The notes: generated by a model not told the origin, from the letters alone. A stretch of DNA of 64,000 nt from Haloarcula salinisoli (GCF_019599405.1 NZ_RKLQ01000003.1:1-64000), one strand, 5' to 3'; shown: positions 43,858-52,921, numbered from the stretch's first letter. A program made the numbers and translations.

Positions 43858-44629
43858 AAACGTCCGGTTCGACGACGCGGTCTTCGCCCTCGAAGTGTGC
43901 GGAGTTGTCCTGCGGGCGGTAGTTCAGGACCTCCTTGGCGCGTTCGATGGAGTAGTACTTGCGGTCGTTGTCGGAGATGCCGTAGACGGTCTCGTACTCG
44001 TAGTCGGCTTCGAGCGCGCACTGGTGGATGTGGGCGCAGTCGGGGTAGGAGAGCCACATCGCCTGGCCGCGCTCGTAGTCGATGGGCGGGTGGCCCCGGG
44101 TCAGGTTGCCGATGCGGATGTTACACACCTTGATACCGTACTTGTCGTGGTAGTACCGACCCAGCACCTCGCCGGTGGCCTTCGAGACGCCATAGAGGTT
44201 CCCGGGGCGGGGGAACTCCGTCCCGTCGAGGCGGAAGTCGTCCTCGGGGCGGTACATATCCGGTGTGCGGTCCTGTGTCTCGAAGGAGCCGACGGCGTGG
44301 TTCGAGGAGGCGAAGACGAACTTCTCGACGCCCTCCTCGACGGCGGCCTCGTATATTTTCTGGGTCCCGTCGATGTTGTTCGACAGCACCGAGTCCCACG
44401 GCGCCTCCGGGCGGGGGTCGCCCGCGAGGTGGATGACCGCGCCGACGCCCGAGACCGCCTCTCTGACGTCGTCGGGGTTGTCGACGTCGCCGATGAGGTA
44501 CTCGTGGTTGGGCTGCTCTGCGGGCGGATTGTGGAACATCAGCTTCCAGTAATAATCCTCTTCGAGGCCTTCGAGGATGGCCTCCCCGACCGCGCCGCCC
44601 GCACCTGTGAGTAGAACCGGGTCGTCCAT
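43856..44629 (-). CDS. azf: NAD-dependent glucose-6-phosphate dehydrogenase Azf
   Basis: 257 residues, extended SDR fold. The Rossmann motif GAGGAVG is at about 8-14, HLAGDPRPEAPWDSV at about 67-81, SSNHAVG (catalytic Ser region) about 104-110, YGVSKATGE with catalytic Tyr/Lys at about 142-150, and IGNLTRGHPP after it. This closely matches Haloferax Azf, the 'archaeal zwischenferment' of the oxidative pentose phosphate pathway. ATG 44629 is preferred over 44650. Its last 38 codons coincide with the right att repeat, so the gene stayed intact after insertion. Confidence 0.9.
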   Translation of the reverse strand: MDDPVLLTGAGGAVGEAILEGLEEDYYWKLMFHNPPAEQPNHEYLIGDVDNPDDVREAVSGVGAVIHLAGDPRPEAPWDSVLSNNIDGTQKIYEAAVEEGVEKFVFASSNHAVGSFETQDRTPDMYRPEDDFRLDGTEFPRPGNLYGVSKATGEVLGRYYHDKYGIKVCNIRIGNLTRGHPPIDYERGQAMWLSYPDCAHIHQCALEADYEYETVYGISDNDRKYYSIERAKEVLNYRPQDNSAHFEGEDRVVEPDV

Positions 44630-44761
44630 TCGTATTGGGTGGATAGTCATGACACAATAGGTAGCTTGCGGTTCGGGCATCGCTCCCCGTGTCGACGGCC
44701 CTGGCCAGTCGAGGGGTCGAGAACACGACCTTCTTGGGCTGGCACCACTCACTATACCGGT

Positions 44762-45118
44762 ATGGACCCCACGTCCCCGCAGGTCGCCTGCTTCGAAGCG
44801 GGTATCAAGTTCGGCTCGCTCTACCACCAGTTCGCCGGGACGCCGGTCAGTCCCGACAGCGCCGACTCGCTGGCCCGGGCGATGGAGGAGGCCATCGAGA
44901 ACCAGCCACACTGTGTGGCCGTGACCGTCTCCGTCCGTGAGGAGCCCCTTCGGGCGGCCATCGACGAGTCGGGCGCCGACTACACCGAACTGACCGGGCG
45001 CTTTCTGGACGTCTCGATGACCATCGACTACGAGGGCTGTGTCGTGGAGACGAGCATGGCGATGGAAGATGGCTATCCGCTGATGCAGGTCGATTCGGTT
45101 GTGAACCCGTCTCAATAG
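44762..45118 (+). CDS. mptD: Dihydroneopterin aldolase MptD
   Basis: 118 residues, the size of archaeal MptD: MDPTSPQVACFEAGIKFGSLYHQFAGTPVSP... with a conserved central Glu/His pattern and TVSVREEPLRAAID. MptD converts dihydroneopterin to hydroxymethyl-dihydropterin in archaeal pterin (folate/methanopterin-type) synthesis. ATG 44762 is selected because upstream codons are basic and unlike the family. It diverges from azf. Confidence 0.85.
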   Translation: MDPTSPQVACFEAGIKFGSLYHQFAGTPVSPDSADSLARAMEEAIENQPHCVAVTVSVREEPLRAAIDESGADYTELTGRFLDVSMTIDYEGCVVETSMAMEDGYPLMQVDSVVNPSQ

Positions 45119-45157
45119 TGCGAAAATTTTACACGCGCCCGCTGTGCAGTCCCGATA

Positions 45158-46222
45158 ATGTCCCTCCACGCGATCGACGATATCAGCGACGCGATAGATG
45201 CGACGAAGTCGTTCCTGTTGCCCTTCGCCGCCCGAACCTGGCTCAAACTGGCGGTCGTCGTCTTCTTCATCAGCGGCGGTGGCGGCGGGCTCAACATCCC
45301 CCAGAACAGCGGGAACTTCGGTGGCCAGGACCAGCCCGCCGGTGGCGGCACCGAGCAGTTCTTCGAGGGGGTGCCCTCGACGCTCCATGGGGTGGTGGCC
45401 GAGTACGGGACGGAACTGGCCATCATCGTCGGCCTGGCGCTGACGCTCGTGCTCCTCTTCGCGCTCCTGAGCAACTTCATGGAGTTCGTCTTCGTCGAGT
45501 CGCTCATCGAACGGGAGGTCCACGTCCGACAGTACCTGGTGGCAAACGTCGGTAACAGCCTGCGGTTGTTCGGCTTCCGACTGGTCGTCGCGCTGGTCTC
45601 GCTCACGCTCGTCGTGGGGTTTCTCTACACCATCTTCCTCACCGTCCTCGGCGGGAGTCTGAACAACATCGGTCCGGGGGCGCTGCTGGGGCTGTTTCCC
45701 GTGTTCATCATCTTCTTCCTCGGAATCGGGCTCGTCCAGGGACTGCTCACCGGCTTTACCAACGTCTTCGTCGTTCCGATGATGCTCACGAGTTCTCGCG
45801 GGGTGCTCGGAAGCTGGAAGCGCCTGCTGGGCTCGATGCGGCGGAATATCAAGCAGTATCTCGGCTATCTCGCCTTCTCTATCGTCCTGGGTATCGGCGT
45901 CGGTATCGTCGGCGGTCTCCTCGGGCTCGTCGCAACCTTGCTCCTGGCGATTCCGTTCGTTCTGCTGGGCGCCGCCGTCTTCTTCGGGCTCGGTGGCGGG
46001 CAGGTCGCACTGGCGCTCACCGCCGTCGTCGGCGTGCTGTTCGCCCTCTTCTTGCTGCTGGCGACCAACCTCATCCAGGTGCCCCTACAGGCGTTCATGC
46101 GCTACTACGCGATGCTCGTCCTGGGCGACATCGACGCGGAGCTGGACCCGATCCCCGAGGTGCGGGAGGATATCAGAGTGGACGAGCCCGATGCCGGCGC
46201 GGCACCGTCCGAAGGTATCTGA
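45158..46222 (+). CDS. Polytopic membrane protein, DUF7544 family
   Basis: 354 residues, about six membrane helices, with an N-terminal amphipathic start (MSLHAIDDISDAIDATKSFL) typical of haloarchaeal DUF7544 proteins. A Gly/Asn/Gln-rich extracellular loop at about 40-75 follows helix one. The C-terminus is acidic. It resembles YciC-like proteins in layout but has no catalytic motif. Function unknown. It begins 39 nt after mptD on the same strand. Confidence 0.8.
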   Translation: MSLHAIDDISDAIDATKSFLLPFAARTWLKLAVVVFFISGGGGGLNIPQNSGNFGGQDQPAGGGTEQFFEGVPSTLHGVVAEYGTELAIIVGLALTLVLLFALLSNFMEFVFVESLIEREVHVRQYLVANVGNSLRLFGFRLVVALVSLTLVVGFLYTIFLTVLGGSLNNIGPGALLGLFPVFIIFFLGIGLVQGLLTGFTNVFVVPMMLTSSRGVLGSWKRLLGSMRRNIKQYLGYLAFSIVLGIGVGIVGGLLGLVATLLLAIPFVLLGAAVFFGLGGGQVALALTAVVGVLFALFLLLATNLIQVPLQAFMRYYAMLVLGDIDAELDPIPEVREDIRVDEPDAGAAPSEGI

Positions 46223-46325
46223 TAAGGATAGTTTCGGTTTCTGGAAAACCGGACCACTCGTGTCGTGCGGTTTCACTTTCACTTTCAGGCGGGCTTTTAA
46301 TCCCTTCCCACGTCAAGTGCTACCT

Positions 46326-46763
46326 ATGAGTCAGACCAGCCTGGACGACGACGAGCTGTTCGGCGAGGCGGCAAACGAGATGCGAAGCGACGTCGAGGCG
46401 TCGCTCGCCGAGGCCCGCGGAGCGCTTCCGGACGGCGACGCTGTCTGGGACGTCGACGCCGACAACACGCTGGGGGTGCTCAACGCGCTCAAGGGCGCGC
46501 TGGACGTCGGCGACGCCGAGGACAGTCTACGGGACGCAAAGAAGTGGTACACGATGGGCGAACGCGCCGACGCCTTCGAGGACGCCGACGACCTGGCCGA
46601 GGAGATAGAGACTGTCGAAGACCTCATCAGCGACGTCGAAGACGCCCGCGAGCAGGTCGGCGACCTGACCTCGACGATTCCGCAGCTCCGGAGCACCTTA
46701 GAGGAGTTCGAGGACGCTCCCGAGGCCGACACCGACGCGGACGCCGAAGAGGCCGAAGCGTAA
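46326..46763 (+). CDS. Acidic coiled-coil protein, DUF5790 family
   Basis: 145 residues, strongly acidic and helical: TSLDDDELFGEAANEMRSDVEASLAEARGALP, then TLGVLNALKGALD and heptads to the end. It matches haloarchaeal DUF5790 as remembered. No enzymatic motif. Its stop is adjacent to the stop of the opposite creatininase-like gene. Confidence 0.78.
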   Translation: MSQTSLDDDELFGEAANEMRSDVEASLAEARGALPDGDAVWDVDADNTLGVLNALKGALDVGDAEDSLRDAKKWYTMGERADAFEDADDLAEEIETVEDLISDVEDAREQVGDLTSTIPQLRSTLEEFEDAPEADTDADAEEAEA

Positions 46764-47471
46764 CTATCGCTCTGCAACGCGGTCCAGCAGCGCCAGCAGT
46801 GCCGTCGTCGCCTCCTCCAGCAGCTGCTCGCCACGTTCCTGACTCCCCACACCGGGGTCGCCGACGCAACCGTTCTCGCTGAACTCACTCGTGTCGTAGG
46901 CCAGGTTCACGCCGCTTACCCACTCGCCCCAGCCGTCGGCACCGCCATCGGCGGCGTCGTCGAGCCGGTCCTCGCGGACCAGGTCGGGGTGGGTCGCCTG
47001 CAGGAGGCTCGTCTCGACCGGGCCGCCGTGGCCCATATCCGGCGCGTCGACGCCGTCGAACCAGGTAAAGGCCCACGCGTCGGCCTCGTCGTGGCGCGTG
47101 ATCCGGGCACAGACCTCCCGCAGGGGGTCGACGTTGCCGCCGTGGCCGTTGACGACGACTACGCGGGTCCAGCCGTGGTGGGCGAGGCTGGCGACGGTCT
47201 CGCGGACGTAGTCACGGAAGGTGTCCTCGCTGACCCACAGCGTCCCCGCGAAATCGCGGTGTTCCTCGGCGACGCCGACTTGGATGGGCGGCGCGACGAC
47301 GACCTCGTCGTCGTATTCGGTTTCGGCGGCGTCGGCGACGGCCGCTGCGGTCAGCGAGTCCGTGCCCAGTGGTGCGTGGGGGCCGTGCTGTTCGGTGCTG
47401 CCGACCGGCAGGACCGCCAGGTCGGTGTCCGTGGCCTCGGCTTCGGGCCACGTGGCGTCGCTGAGGTGCAT
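46764..47471 (-). CDS. Creatininase-family amidohydrolase, possibly ArfB
   Basis: 235 residues. Metal-site motifs: PVGSTEQHGPHAPLGTDSL (about 20-38; Glu, His, Asp ligands), GVAEEHRDFAGT, NGHGGNV (about 110-116) and DMGHGGPVETS (about 143-153). In archaea this family includes ArfB, the formylamidase of riboflavin/F420 synthesis, which is a better guess than creatininase; the assignment is not certain. ATG 47471 is the first start before the conserved HLSDATWPE. Confidence 0.85.
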   Translation of the reverse strand: MHLSDATWPEAEATDTDLAVLPVGSTEQHGPHAPLGTDSLTAAAVADAAETEYDDEVVVAPPIQVGVAEEHRDFAGTLWVSEDTFRDYVRETVASLAHHGWTRVVVVNGHGGNVDPLREVCARITRHDEADAWAFTWFDGVDAPDMGHGGPVETSLLQATHPDLVREDRLDDAADGGADGWGEWVSGVNLAYDTSEFSENGCVGDPGVGSQERGEQLLEEATTALLALLDRVAER

Positions 47472-47606
47472 ACGCCGACGTGGGAGCGCGGGCACACAAA
47501 CGTAGGGGGTCCCGGTCGCTGGGTGATAGTGGTTATTGTCGCTTATTTCTGGATAGCGCCGACCCCCGGGTCGGCGCGTACCGGTAAATCGCTACACGAA
47601 TCACTA

Positions 47607-48128
47607 TCAGACGATAGAGTCCGGCCGGGTCTCGAAGTAGTCGAAGACGGCACCCAGCCCGATGCCGTAGACGACGTGGGCAACCAGCGTCAGGATACCG
47701 TACAGCACGAGCGACAGGCCGGTCTGGCCGGTGTAAAAGGCGAGCACGAAGCCGGACCACATCGCTGCGCCGAAGAACGCTCCCGAGACGGGGCTGGACT
47801 CGCCCGGCAGGTAGGCCTTCAGCGACGCAAAGAGGAGCGGCCACGGGACCATCCCGCCGCCGAGAAAGAGCAGGAAGCCAAAGAGGACCGGCGGCACGAC
47901 CTCGCTCAGCCCGAGCAGTTCCATGAGGATGGCGAAGTCGGTCAGTTCGAACGCGCCGACCGACTGGGCGATGAGGAAGACGACGGTCATCATCGCCGTC
48001 CCGACCAGCCCACCGGCCGCGCCCACGACCCCGTCGGCGAGGATGCCTCGCAGACTGTCGAACTCGTTGTCCTCGGCCACCGCGTCGCTGTCCGCCGATT
48101 CACTGAACTCCGGTGGCGTGTCTGGCAT
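47607..48128 (-). CDS. Polytopic membrane protein (DUF6789-like)
   Basis: 173 residues with an acidic N-terminal about 40 residues and about four helices (LVGTAMMTVVFLIAQSVG; VPPVLFGFLLFLGGGMVPWPLLF; FFGAAMWSGFVLAFYTG; LVLYGILTLVAHVVYGIGLGAVF). It is divergent from coxB and often seen near haloarchaeal oxidase genes, so a link to respiratory-complex assembly is possible. Start 48128 is preferred over 48143. Confidence 0.75.
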   Translation of the reverse strand: MPDTPPEFSESADSDAVAEDNEFDSLRGILADGVVGAAGGLVGTAMMTVVFLIAQSVGAFELTDFAILMELLGLSEVVPPVLFGFLLFLGGGMVPWPLLFASLKAYLPGESSPVSGAFFGAAMWSGFVLAFYTGQTGLSLVLYGILTLVAHVVYGIGLGAVFDYFETRPDSIV

Positions 48129-48239
48129 GTATTGACATAGCATGTCAACGGAGAAAAAGGTTCGCGCAACCGGCCGCGGCTATATATGACAGAAGCATGT
48201 CCATAACATCTAATACTTCTTGCCAGAGATTGCCTAGCT

Positions 48240-49055
48240 ATGTCGAGTCACTCGGTACCACGGGCCACCCTCGGCCCGCCGCTCCACGGCGGCGACGTCC
48301 GCGCCCCCGCTGAAGTCTTCGAGAGCATCTTCGAGGTGTTTCTGGTGCTGGGGACGCTGGTCGGGGTCGTCGTCGTGGTCTATACGCTGTACCACGCGGT
48401 CACGTACCGGGCGACCGACGGGGCGGACCCGTACGCCGACAGCGTCGAACGGCCGGAGCTGGGCGAGCTCCCCACGGGCGGCGCGGGCGGGCGGAAGGTG
48501 TTTCTCTCCCTGGGCATCAGCGCCGTCATCGTCCTCTCGCTCATCGGGTGGACCTACATGGAACTGTCCTACATCGAGGACGGGCCGTCCATCGAGGGCG
48601 AGGAGGACCTCCGAATCACCGTCGAGGGGTACCAGTTCGGGTGGACGTTCGTCTACCCCAACGGCTACGAGAGCACGACGCTGCGAGTGCCCCGGAACCG
48701 CGTCGTCAGGCTGGACGTGACCTCCCGGGACGTGTTCCACAACTTCGGCATCCCCGCCTTTCGGGTCAAGGCCGACGCTATCCCGGGCCAGACCACTGCA
48801 GCGTGGTTCACCCACGACGAGACTGGGACCTACGAGGCCCAGTGTTACGAACTCTGCGGGAGCGCCCATTCGATGATGACCGCCGAGGTCGAGGTCGTGT
48901 CTCAGGACGCCTACCGCGAGTGGTACCGCGGGACGGACGAGGAGACTGCGAACGCGACGGCTGCGGGCAACCAGACGGCGCCGGGAACCGCCACGCCGAC
49001 CGAGAACGTGACCGACACACCGACCGCGAACGCGACGGGGGGTGAGCCGGCATGA
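48240..49055 (+). CDS. coxB: Cytochrome c oxidase subunit II (CuA)
   Basis: 271 residues. Two membrane helices (about 27-50 and 83-101) precede the cupredoxin domain. Aromatic EGYQFGWTFVYPNG and the CuA set (His in DVFHNFGIPA; CYELCGSAHSMM at about 202-213) are intact, so it should accept electrons from a blue copper protein such as halocyanin. A Thr/Asn/Pro-rich C-terminal tail (about 240-271) is glycosylation-like. The stop overlaps the next start (ATGAG, 4 bp). Confidence 0.95.
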   Translation: MSSHSVPRATLGPPLHGGDVRAPAEVFESIFEVFLVLGTLVGVVVVVYTLYHAVTYRATDGADPYADSVERPELGELPTGGAGGRKVFLSLGISAVIVLSLIGWTYMELSYIEDGPSIEGEEDLRITVEGYQFGWTFVYPNGYESTTLRVPRNRVVRLDVTSRDVFHNFGIPAFRVKADAIPGQTTAAWFTHDETGTYEAQCYELCGSAHSMMTAEVEVVSQDAYREWYRGTDEETANATAAGNQTAPGTATPTENVTDTPTANATGGEPA

Positions 49056-51592
49056 GCGAGACCCACGACCACGGCCTCCCACCGAAATCCAGCGTCCGGC
49101 GGTGGTTCCTCACGACCAACCACAAGGACGTCGGGGTCCTCTATCTCATCACTGCGCTGTTCTTTCTGGTCTTTGGCGGCCTGCTGGCGCTGCTCTTCCG
49201 TCTGGAACTGGTCACGCCGGGTGCGGACCTGCTGGGTCCGCTGGGGTACAACCAGGCCGTCTCCACGCACGGCTTGCTCATGGTGTTCTGGTTCATCTCG
49301 CCGTTTGCCTTCGGCTTCGCGAACTACGTGGTCCCCTTGCAGATCGGGGCCGACGACCTCGCTTTCCCGCGCCTGAACGCCCTCTCGTACTGGCTCTACC
49401 TGTTCTCGGGCCTGCTGATGGGGGTCTCCTTTTTCCAGGGGTCGACCTTCGCCGGCGGGTGGACGATGTACGCGCCGCTGAACACGCCCGCCTACATCCC
49501 CGGTGAAGGCCTGGGTGCGACCTCGGTGGTGCTCGCGCTCATCATGTTCACCGCCGCCATCACGCTGGGGTCGGTGAACTTCCTGACGACGTTCTACCGG
49601 ATGCGCGCCGAGGGACTGCGGATGCGCGACCTGCCCATCTTCTCGCTCTCTATCAACCTCACCGTCTGGATGATGCTCTTTGCCTTCGCGGCGCTTTTGG
49701 CCGCGCTGATGATTCTGGCCTCGGACCACATCGTCGGGACGAGCTACTTCCAGTACGCCAACGACGGGTCGACGATGGCGACCGACGCCGACAACCCCGG
49801 CGCGTCGCTGCTGTGGGCCCACCTGTTCTGGTTTTTCGGCCACCCGGAGGTGTACATCGTCTTCTTCCCCGCTCTAGGAGTTATGGCCGAGTGCTTCCAG
49901 ACCTTCACCGGCCGGCGGCTCGTGGGCCGGAAGTGGTTCATCATCTCGATGGTGCTCGTGGCCCTCCAGAGCTTCCTCGTCTGGATGCACCACATGTTCC
50001 TCACCGGTATCAACCTCCCAATCAAGACGGTGTTCATGGCGACCACCATCGGCATCTCCTTGCCTTTCGACCTGATGGTGTTCTCGCTCGTCTACACGAT
50101 GGCGAAAGGGCGGGTGCGCTTTACGACGCCGTTCCTCTTCTCGCTGGGCGGGCTGATTCTGTTCATCGTCGGCGGCATCACCGGCGTATTCCTCGGGGCT
50201 ATCGTGCTGGACTACCAGTTCCGGGGGACCTACTGGGTGGTCGCGCACTTCCACTACGTGATGGTCGCGGGCGTCACCGCTCTCGTCGGCGGGCTCTACT
50301 ACTGGTTCCCGAAGATAACCGGGCGGATGTACGACGAACGGCTCGGGAAACTCCACTTCGCCGTCTACTTCGTCGGGTTCAACCTCCTCTATTTCCCGAT
50401 GTTCGTCGCCTGGGAGACGCCGCGGCGGGTGTTCACGTATCCGGCGGGGCTCCAGCTCTGGCACTCGATGGCGACGGTCGGCGGGTTCGTACTGGCTGTG
50501 AGCTTCCTCGTCATGTTCTACAACCTCTACGTCTCGCTGTGGCGCGGCGAGGACGCTGGCGAGAACCCCTGGGACTACGCTACCTCCGCCGAGTGGTCGG
50601 TCCCCTCGCCGCCGCCCCTCGAGAACTTCCCCGGCCTCCCCAGCTACGCCGACGGCTCACTCTCCTTCCTCTCCGACGAGGCGGTCCGCCGGCGCCTGCC
50701 GGGGTCGGGCGTCGCCGCCGACGGGTCGGGGGCCGAGACGGACGGGGGAACAGCGACTGCATCGGGGACTCCAGCGGCGACTGGGACTGCTCACGAGATG
50801 GGTGACGAACACGCCAGCCACGCCAGTCTCTGGCCGTTCCTGATTGCCCTCTGTGGCTTCGTCGCCTTCCTCGGCCTCTCGGGTGTTCGGACCGGGAGCA
50901 CGGTGTACGTCGCACTCGCGGCCGTCGGCGGGGCGGCGACGCTTTGCTCGCTCGTCGGCCTGGCCCGCGAGCCGTTCTCGGCGCCGGAGATGGCCATCGC
51001 CGAGCGGTGGCCCTTCGCCCGCGTCGAGCGACCCAAACTCGGGCTGTGGTTCTTCCTGGCCAGCGACATCGTCCTCTTTGGTGCCTTTATCGGCTCCTAC
51101 GCGTTCGTCCGGGTCGCCTACGGCTGGGAGGCCTGGCACGAACTGATTCCGGCCGCTCACACCACGATGCCCGGCCTCGTCAACACCTACCTGTTGCTCA
51201 CGTCGAGTTTCCTGGTCGTGCTCGCGATGGTCGCCGCCGAGCGCGGGAGCCGCCGCGGCACGACGGCCGCGCTCGCCGGCACGGTCGCCCTCGGTGTCGG
51301 GTTTCTCGTCAACAAGGCCCTGGAGTGGCAGCACCTGTTCCACATCAGTAGCGGGCAGTTCCCCGAGGGATGGGCGCTCTCGACCAACATCGCGTCGTCG
51401 ACGTTCTACCTCACGACGGGACTGCACGGCGCCCACGTCGTCGTCGGGCTTCTCATCTGTGGGTACATGACTGTCCGGGCCTGGAACGGGGCCTACCAGG
51501 GCGAGGACCGCGCTATCGAGTACTTCGGGCTGTACTGGCACTTCGTGGATATCGTCTGGCTCGTCCTGTTCCCGCTGTTCTACATCCTGTGA
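49052..51592 (+). CDS. coxAC: Fused cytochrome c oxidase subunits I and III
   Basis: 846 residues. Subunit I, about 1-560, carries the heme a His (VSTHGLLMVFW, about 71), CuB ligands with the His-Tyr pair HPEVY (about 265-269), WMHHMF (about 311-316) and the AHFHYVM heme ligands (about 399-405). A polar linker (about 560-600, with Gly/Ala/Thr repeats) joins a subunit III domain with about seven helices (about 600-846; AHTTMPGLVNTYLLLTSS, then LHGAHVVVGL). Such fusions are known in haloarchaea and some bacteria. It is the catalytic proton-pumping core of the terminal oxidase. Confidence 0.96.
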   Translation: MSETHDHGLPPKSSVRRWFLTTNHKDVGVLYLITALFFLVFGGLLALLFRLELVTPGADLLGPLGYNQAVSTHGLLMVFWFISPFAFGFANYVVPLQIGADDLAFPRLNALSYWLYLFSGLLMGVSFFQGSTFAGGWTMYAPLNTPAYIPGEGLGATSVVLALIMFTAAITLGSVNFLTTFYRMRAEGLRMRDLPIFSLSINLTVWMMLFAFAALLAALMILASDHIVGTSYFQYANDGSTMATDADNPGASLLWAHLFWFFGHPEVYIVFFPALGVMAECFQTFTGRRLVGRKWFIISMVLVALQSFLVWMHHMFLTGINLPIKTVFMATTIGISLPFDLMVFSLVYTMAKGRVRFTTPFLFSLGGLILFIVGGITGVFLGAIVLDYQFRGTYWVVAHFHYVMVAGVTALVGGLYYWFPKITGRMYDERLGKLHFAVYFVGFNLLYFPMFVAWETPRRVFTYPAGLQLWHSMATVGGFVLAVSFLVMFYNLYVSLWRGEDAGENPWDYATSAEWSVPSPPPLENFPGLPSYADGSLSFLSDEAVRRRLPGSGVAADGSGAETDGGTATASGTPAATGTAHEMGDEHASHASLWPFLIALCGFVAFLGLSGVRTGSTVYVALAAVGGAATLCSLVGLAREPFSAPEMAIAERWPFARVERPKLGLWFFLASDIVLFGAFIGSYAFVRVAYGWEAWHELIPAAHTTMPGLVNTYLLLTSSFLVVLAMVAAERGSRRGTTAALAGTVALGVGFLVNKALEWQHLFHISSGQFPEGWALSTNIASSTFYLTTGLHGAHVVVGLLICGYMTVRAWNGAYQGEDRAIEYFGLYWHFVDIVWLVLFPLFYIL

Positions 51593-51594
51593 CA

Positions 51595-51861
51595 ATGAAC
51601 TGGAAAGGCTACACCCTCGTCTACGTCGGCCTGTTCGTCCTCGCGACGGTCCAGGCCGTCGTCGAGTTCACCGGCTACGTCGACAGCGCCTACTGGGCCG
51701 CGTTCGGGGTCATCATGGTCCTCTCGGTCGTCAAGGCCGTCGGCGTCGCCGCCTACTACCAGCACCTGCGCTGGGAGCCCCGCGCGGTGACCTATCTCGT
51801 CCTCGGCGCGACCCTGACCGCCCTTGCCTTGACTGCCGCCGCGGCGTACTCGATTGTGTAA
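51595..51861 (+). CDS. Cytochrome c oxidase subunit IV-type protein
   Basis: 88 residues with three predicted helices (LVYVGLFVLATVQAVVEF; YWAAFGVIMVLSVVKAVGVAAYYQHLRWEP; VLGATLTALALTAAAAYSIV), the pattern of prokaryotic COX4. The motif AVGVAAYYQHLRWEPR is characteristic. It starts 2 nt after the coxAC stop, so it is the last gene of the coxB-coxAC-subunit IV operon. It probably stabilises the oxidase. Confidence 0.88.
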   Translation: MNWKGYTLVYVGLFVLATVQAVVEFTGYVDSAYWAAFGVIMVLSVVKAVGVAAYYQHLRWEPRAVTYLVLGATLTALALTAAAAYSIV

Positions 51862-51907
51862 TGTTGTACTGAACGTTGGGTTTGTTTTATTCGGCAACGA
51901 CTCAGAG

Positions 51908-52326
51908 AGCCAGAAAGCCCGCGTACTCTCGACCGCCGATAGACTCACTCCGTTCGTCGTTCCAGTGCTTTCGTCGCCGTGCTTCGTCGAGAGCACGCCC
52001 CCTTTCAGTCCCACCCAGACCGATTGGTCAACTGGCTACGGGCGGGACTGAAAGGGGCGTTGTCGGCGTGATCCGATGGAGCTTCGCTCTCTCGAACCAC
52101 GAAGGAAGCGCGTCGTTCGAAAATCGAAGATTTTCGTGATCACGAAAGGCGCTGCGCGCCTTTCGGACGACAGCGAGTCGTGAGACCGAAGCCAGGGCGA
52201 GAGCGAAGTCGTCCGGGAGAGCTACGCTCTCCCGTGATCACGAAAGACCGCTCTGCGGTCTTTCGGACGACTCTCGCGGGCAATCGGACGCTTCGCGTCC
52301 GATGACAGCCGGGGCTTTCTGGCTGT
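51908..52326. repeat. Hairpin-array element B (about 419 bp), inverted relative to A
   Basis: Outer ends AGCCAGAAAGCCC (51908-51920) and GGGCTTTCTGGCT (52312-52324). CCCCTTTCAGTCCCACCC (51999-52016) pairs with GGGCGGGACTGAAAGGGG (52040-52057) around a loop sharing 14 bases (ggtcaactggctac) with the reverse strand of element A. Then come hairpins at 52118-52136, 52143-52165, 52214-52234, 52241-52265 and 52283-52303, linked by TGATCA and GGACGAC. No gene is present. The same modules as element A in another combination suggest a family of mobile or slippage-built repeats. Confidence 0.85.
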
Positions 52327-52365
52327 TCGCTGTCTCTTTCCGCCACGCGTTGTGCCACTCGACTC

Positions 52366-52776
52366 CTACCCGCTCCCCAGCAACTGCAGGGCCACGGCGA
52401 CCAGAAAGAGCGTCCCGGCCACCGTCGCGGACTCGGCGACCGCCAGCGACCGCGGATGGCCCCGGCTCGTCGTCAGGAGGTAGACGCCCCCGAGCAGATA
52501 CGCCACGAGCAGGGCCCCGGCGCCGGCCACGACGGCGGTGGCGACCATCGGTCCCGGGTCGGTGATGTACGCGACGACGCCGCCGACCGCACCCACGACG
52601 AGCACGGCGAAGGCGATGGCCAGCGCCCACGGGTCGTCCCAGAGGCTGTCGGTGTCCCCGCCCCGGGTGGCCGATTCCGCCGGCGAGTAGTCGGCCCAGC
52701 CCCGGTGCCACGCCAGCCAGCCGATGGCGACCACCACCACCCCCATCAGCACCGAACTCGCGAGCCACGATACCAT
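52366..52776 (-). CDS. Four-helix membrane protein
   Basis: 136 residues, with helices at about 1-20, 50-72, 77-100 and 112-134, and a polar ESATRGGDTDSLWDDP loop between helices one and two. ATG 52776 is chosen because upstream codons are unlikely to be translated. The gene faces element B's right end. No family recognised. Confidence 0.7.
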   Translation of the reverse strand: MVSWLASSVLMGVVVVAIGWLAWHRGWADYSPAESATRGGDTDSLWDDPWALAIAFAVLVVGAVGGVVAYITDPGPMVATAVVAGAGALLVAYLLGGVYLLTTSRGHPRSLAVAESATVAGTLFLVAVALQLLGSG

Positions 52777-52921
52777 ACCACGGACTACATGACAGATTAC
52801 TATAGTTCTTTGCGAGGTCGCACCGGTCGCGGCAACGACTACCGCCACTCACTCAACTCCGAGTGAATTTGTAGCAATTGTTGCCGGAAGAAATTTACTG
52901 TGGGTGGTCCTATCACGCGGT

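Larger units (their letters stand above)
36718..43971. mobile_element. Integrated island at the 3' end of azf
   Basis: A block of about 7.25 kb is bounded by direct repeats 36718-36832 and 43857-43971 (115 bp, 7 mismatches), both being the azf 3' end. An integrase gene lies 50 bp inside the left repeat and reads inward. Base composition is much more AT-rich than the chromosome from 37926 to 43700. Contents: integrase, two unknown membrane proteins, an HsdR-N nuclease, 1.3 kb of non-coding DNA, and an unknown/nuclease gene pair. No replication, structural-phage or conjugation gene is seen, so it is an integrative genomic island, perhaps a defence cargo element or satellite. Confidence 0.82.

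Noticed and set aside
43858-44133. Coding continuation of the fragment starting at 43729
   Set aside because: Past 43857 it is antisense azf, with Arg/Gly/Ser-rich meaningless sequence.
44630-45523. Long N-terminal extension of azf
   Set aside because: It runs antisense through mptD and the DUF7544 gene; the Rossmann motif begins right after ATG 44629.
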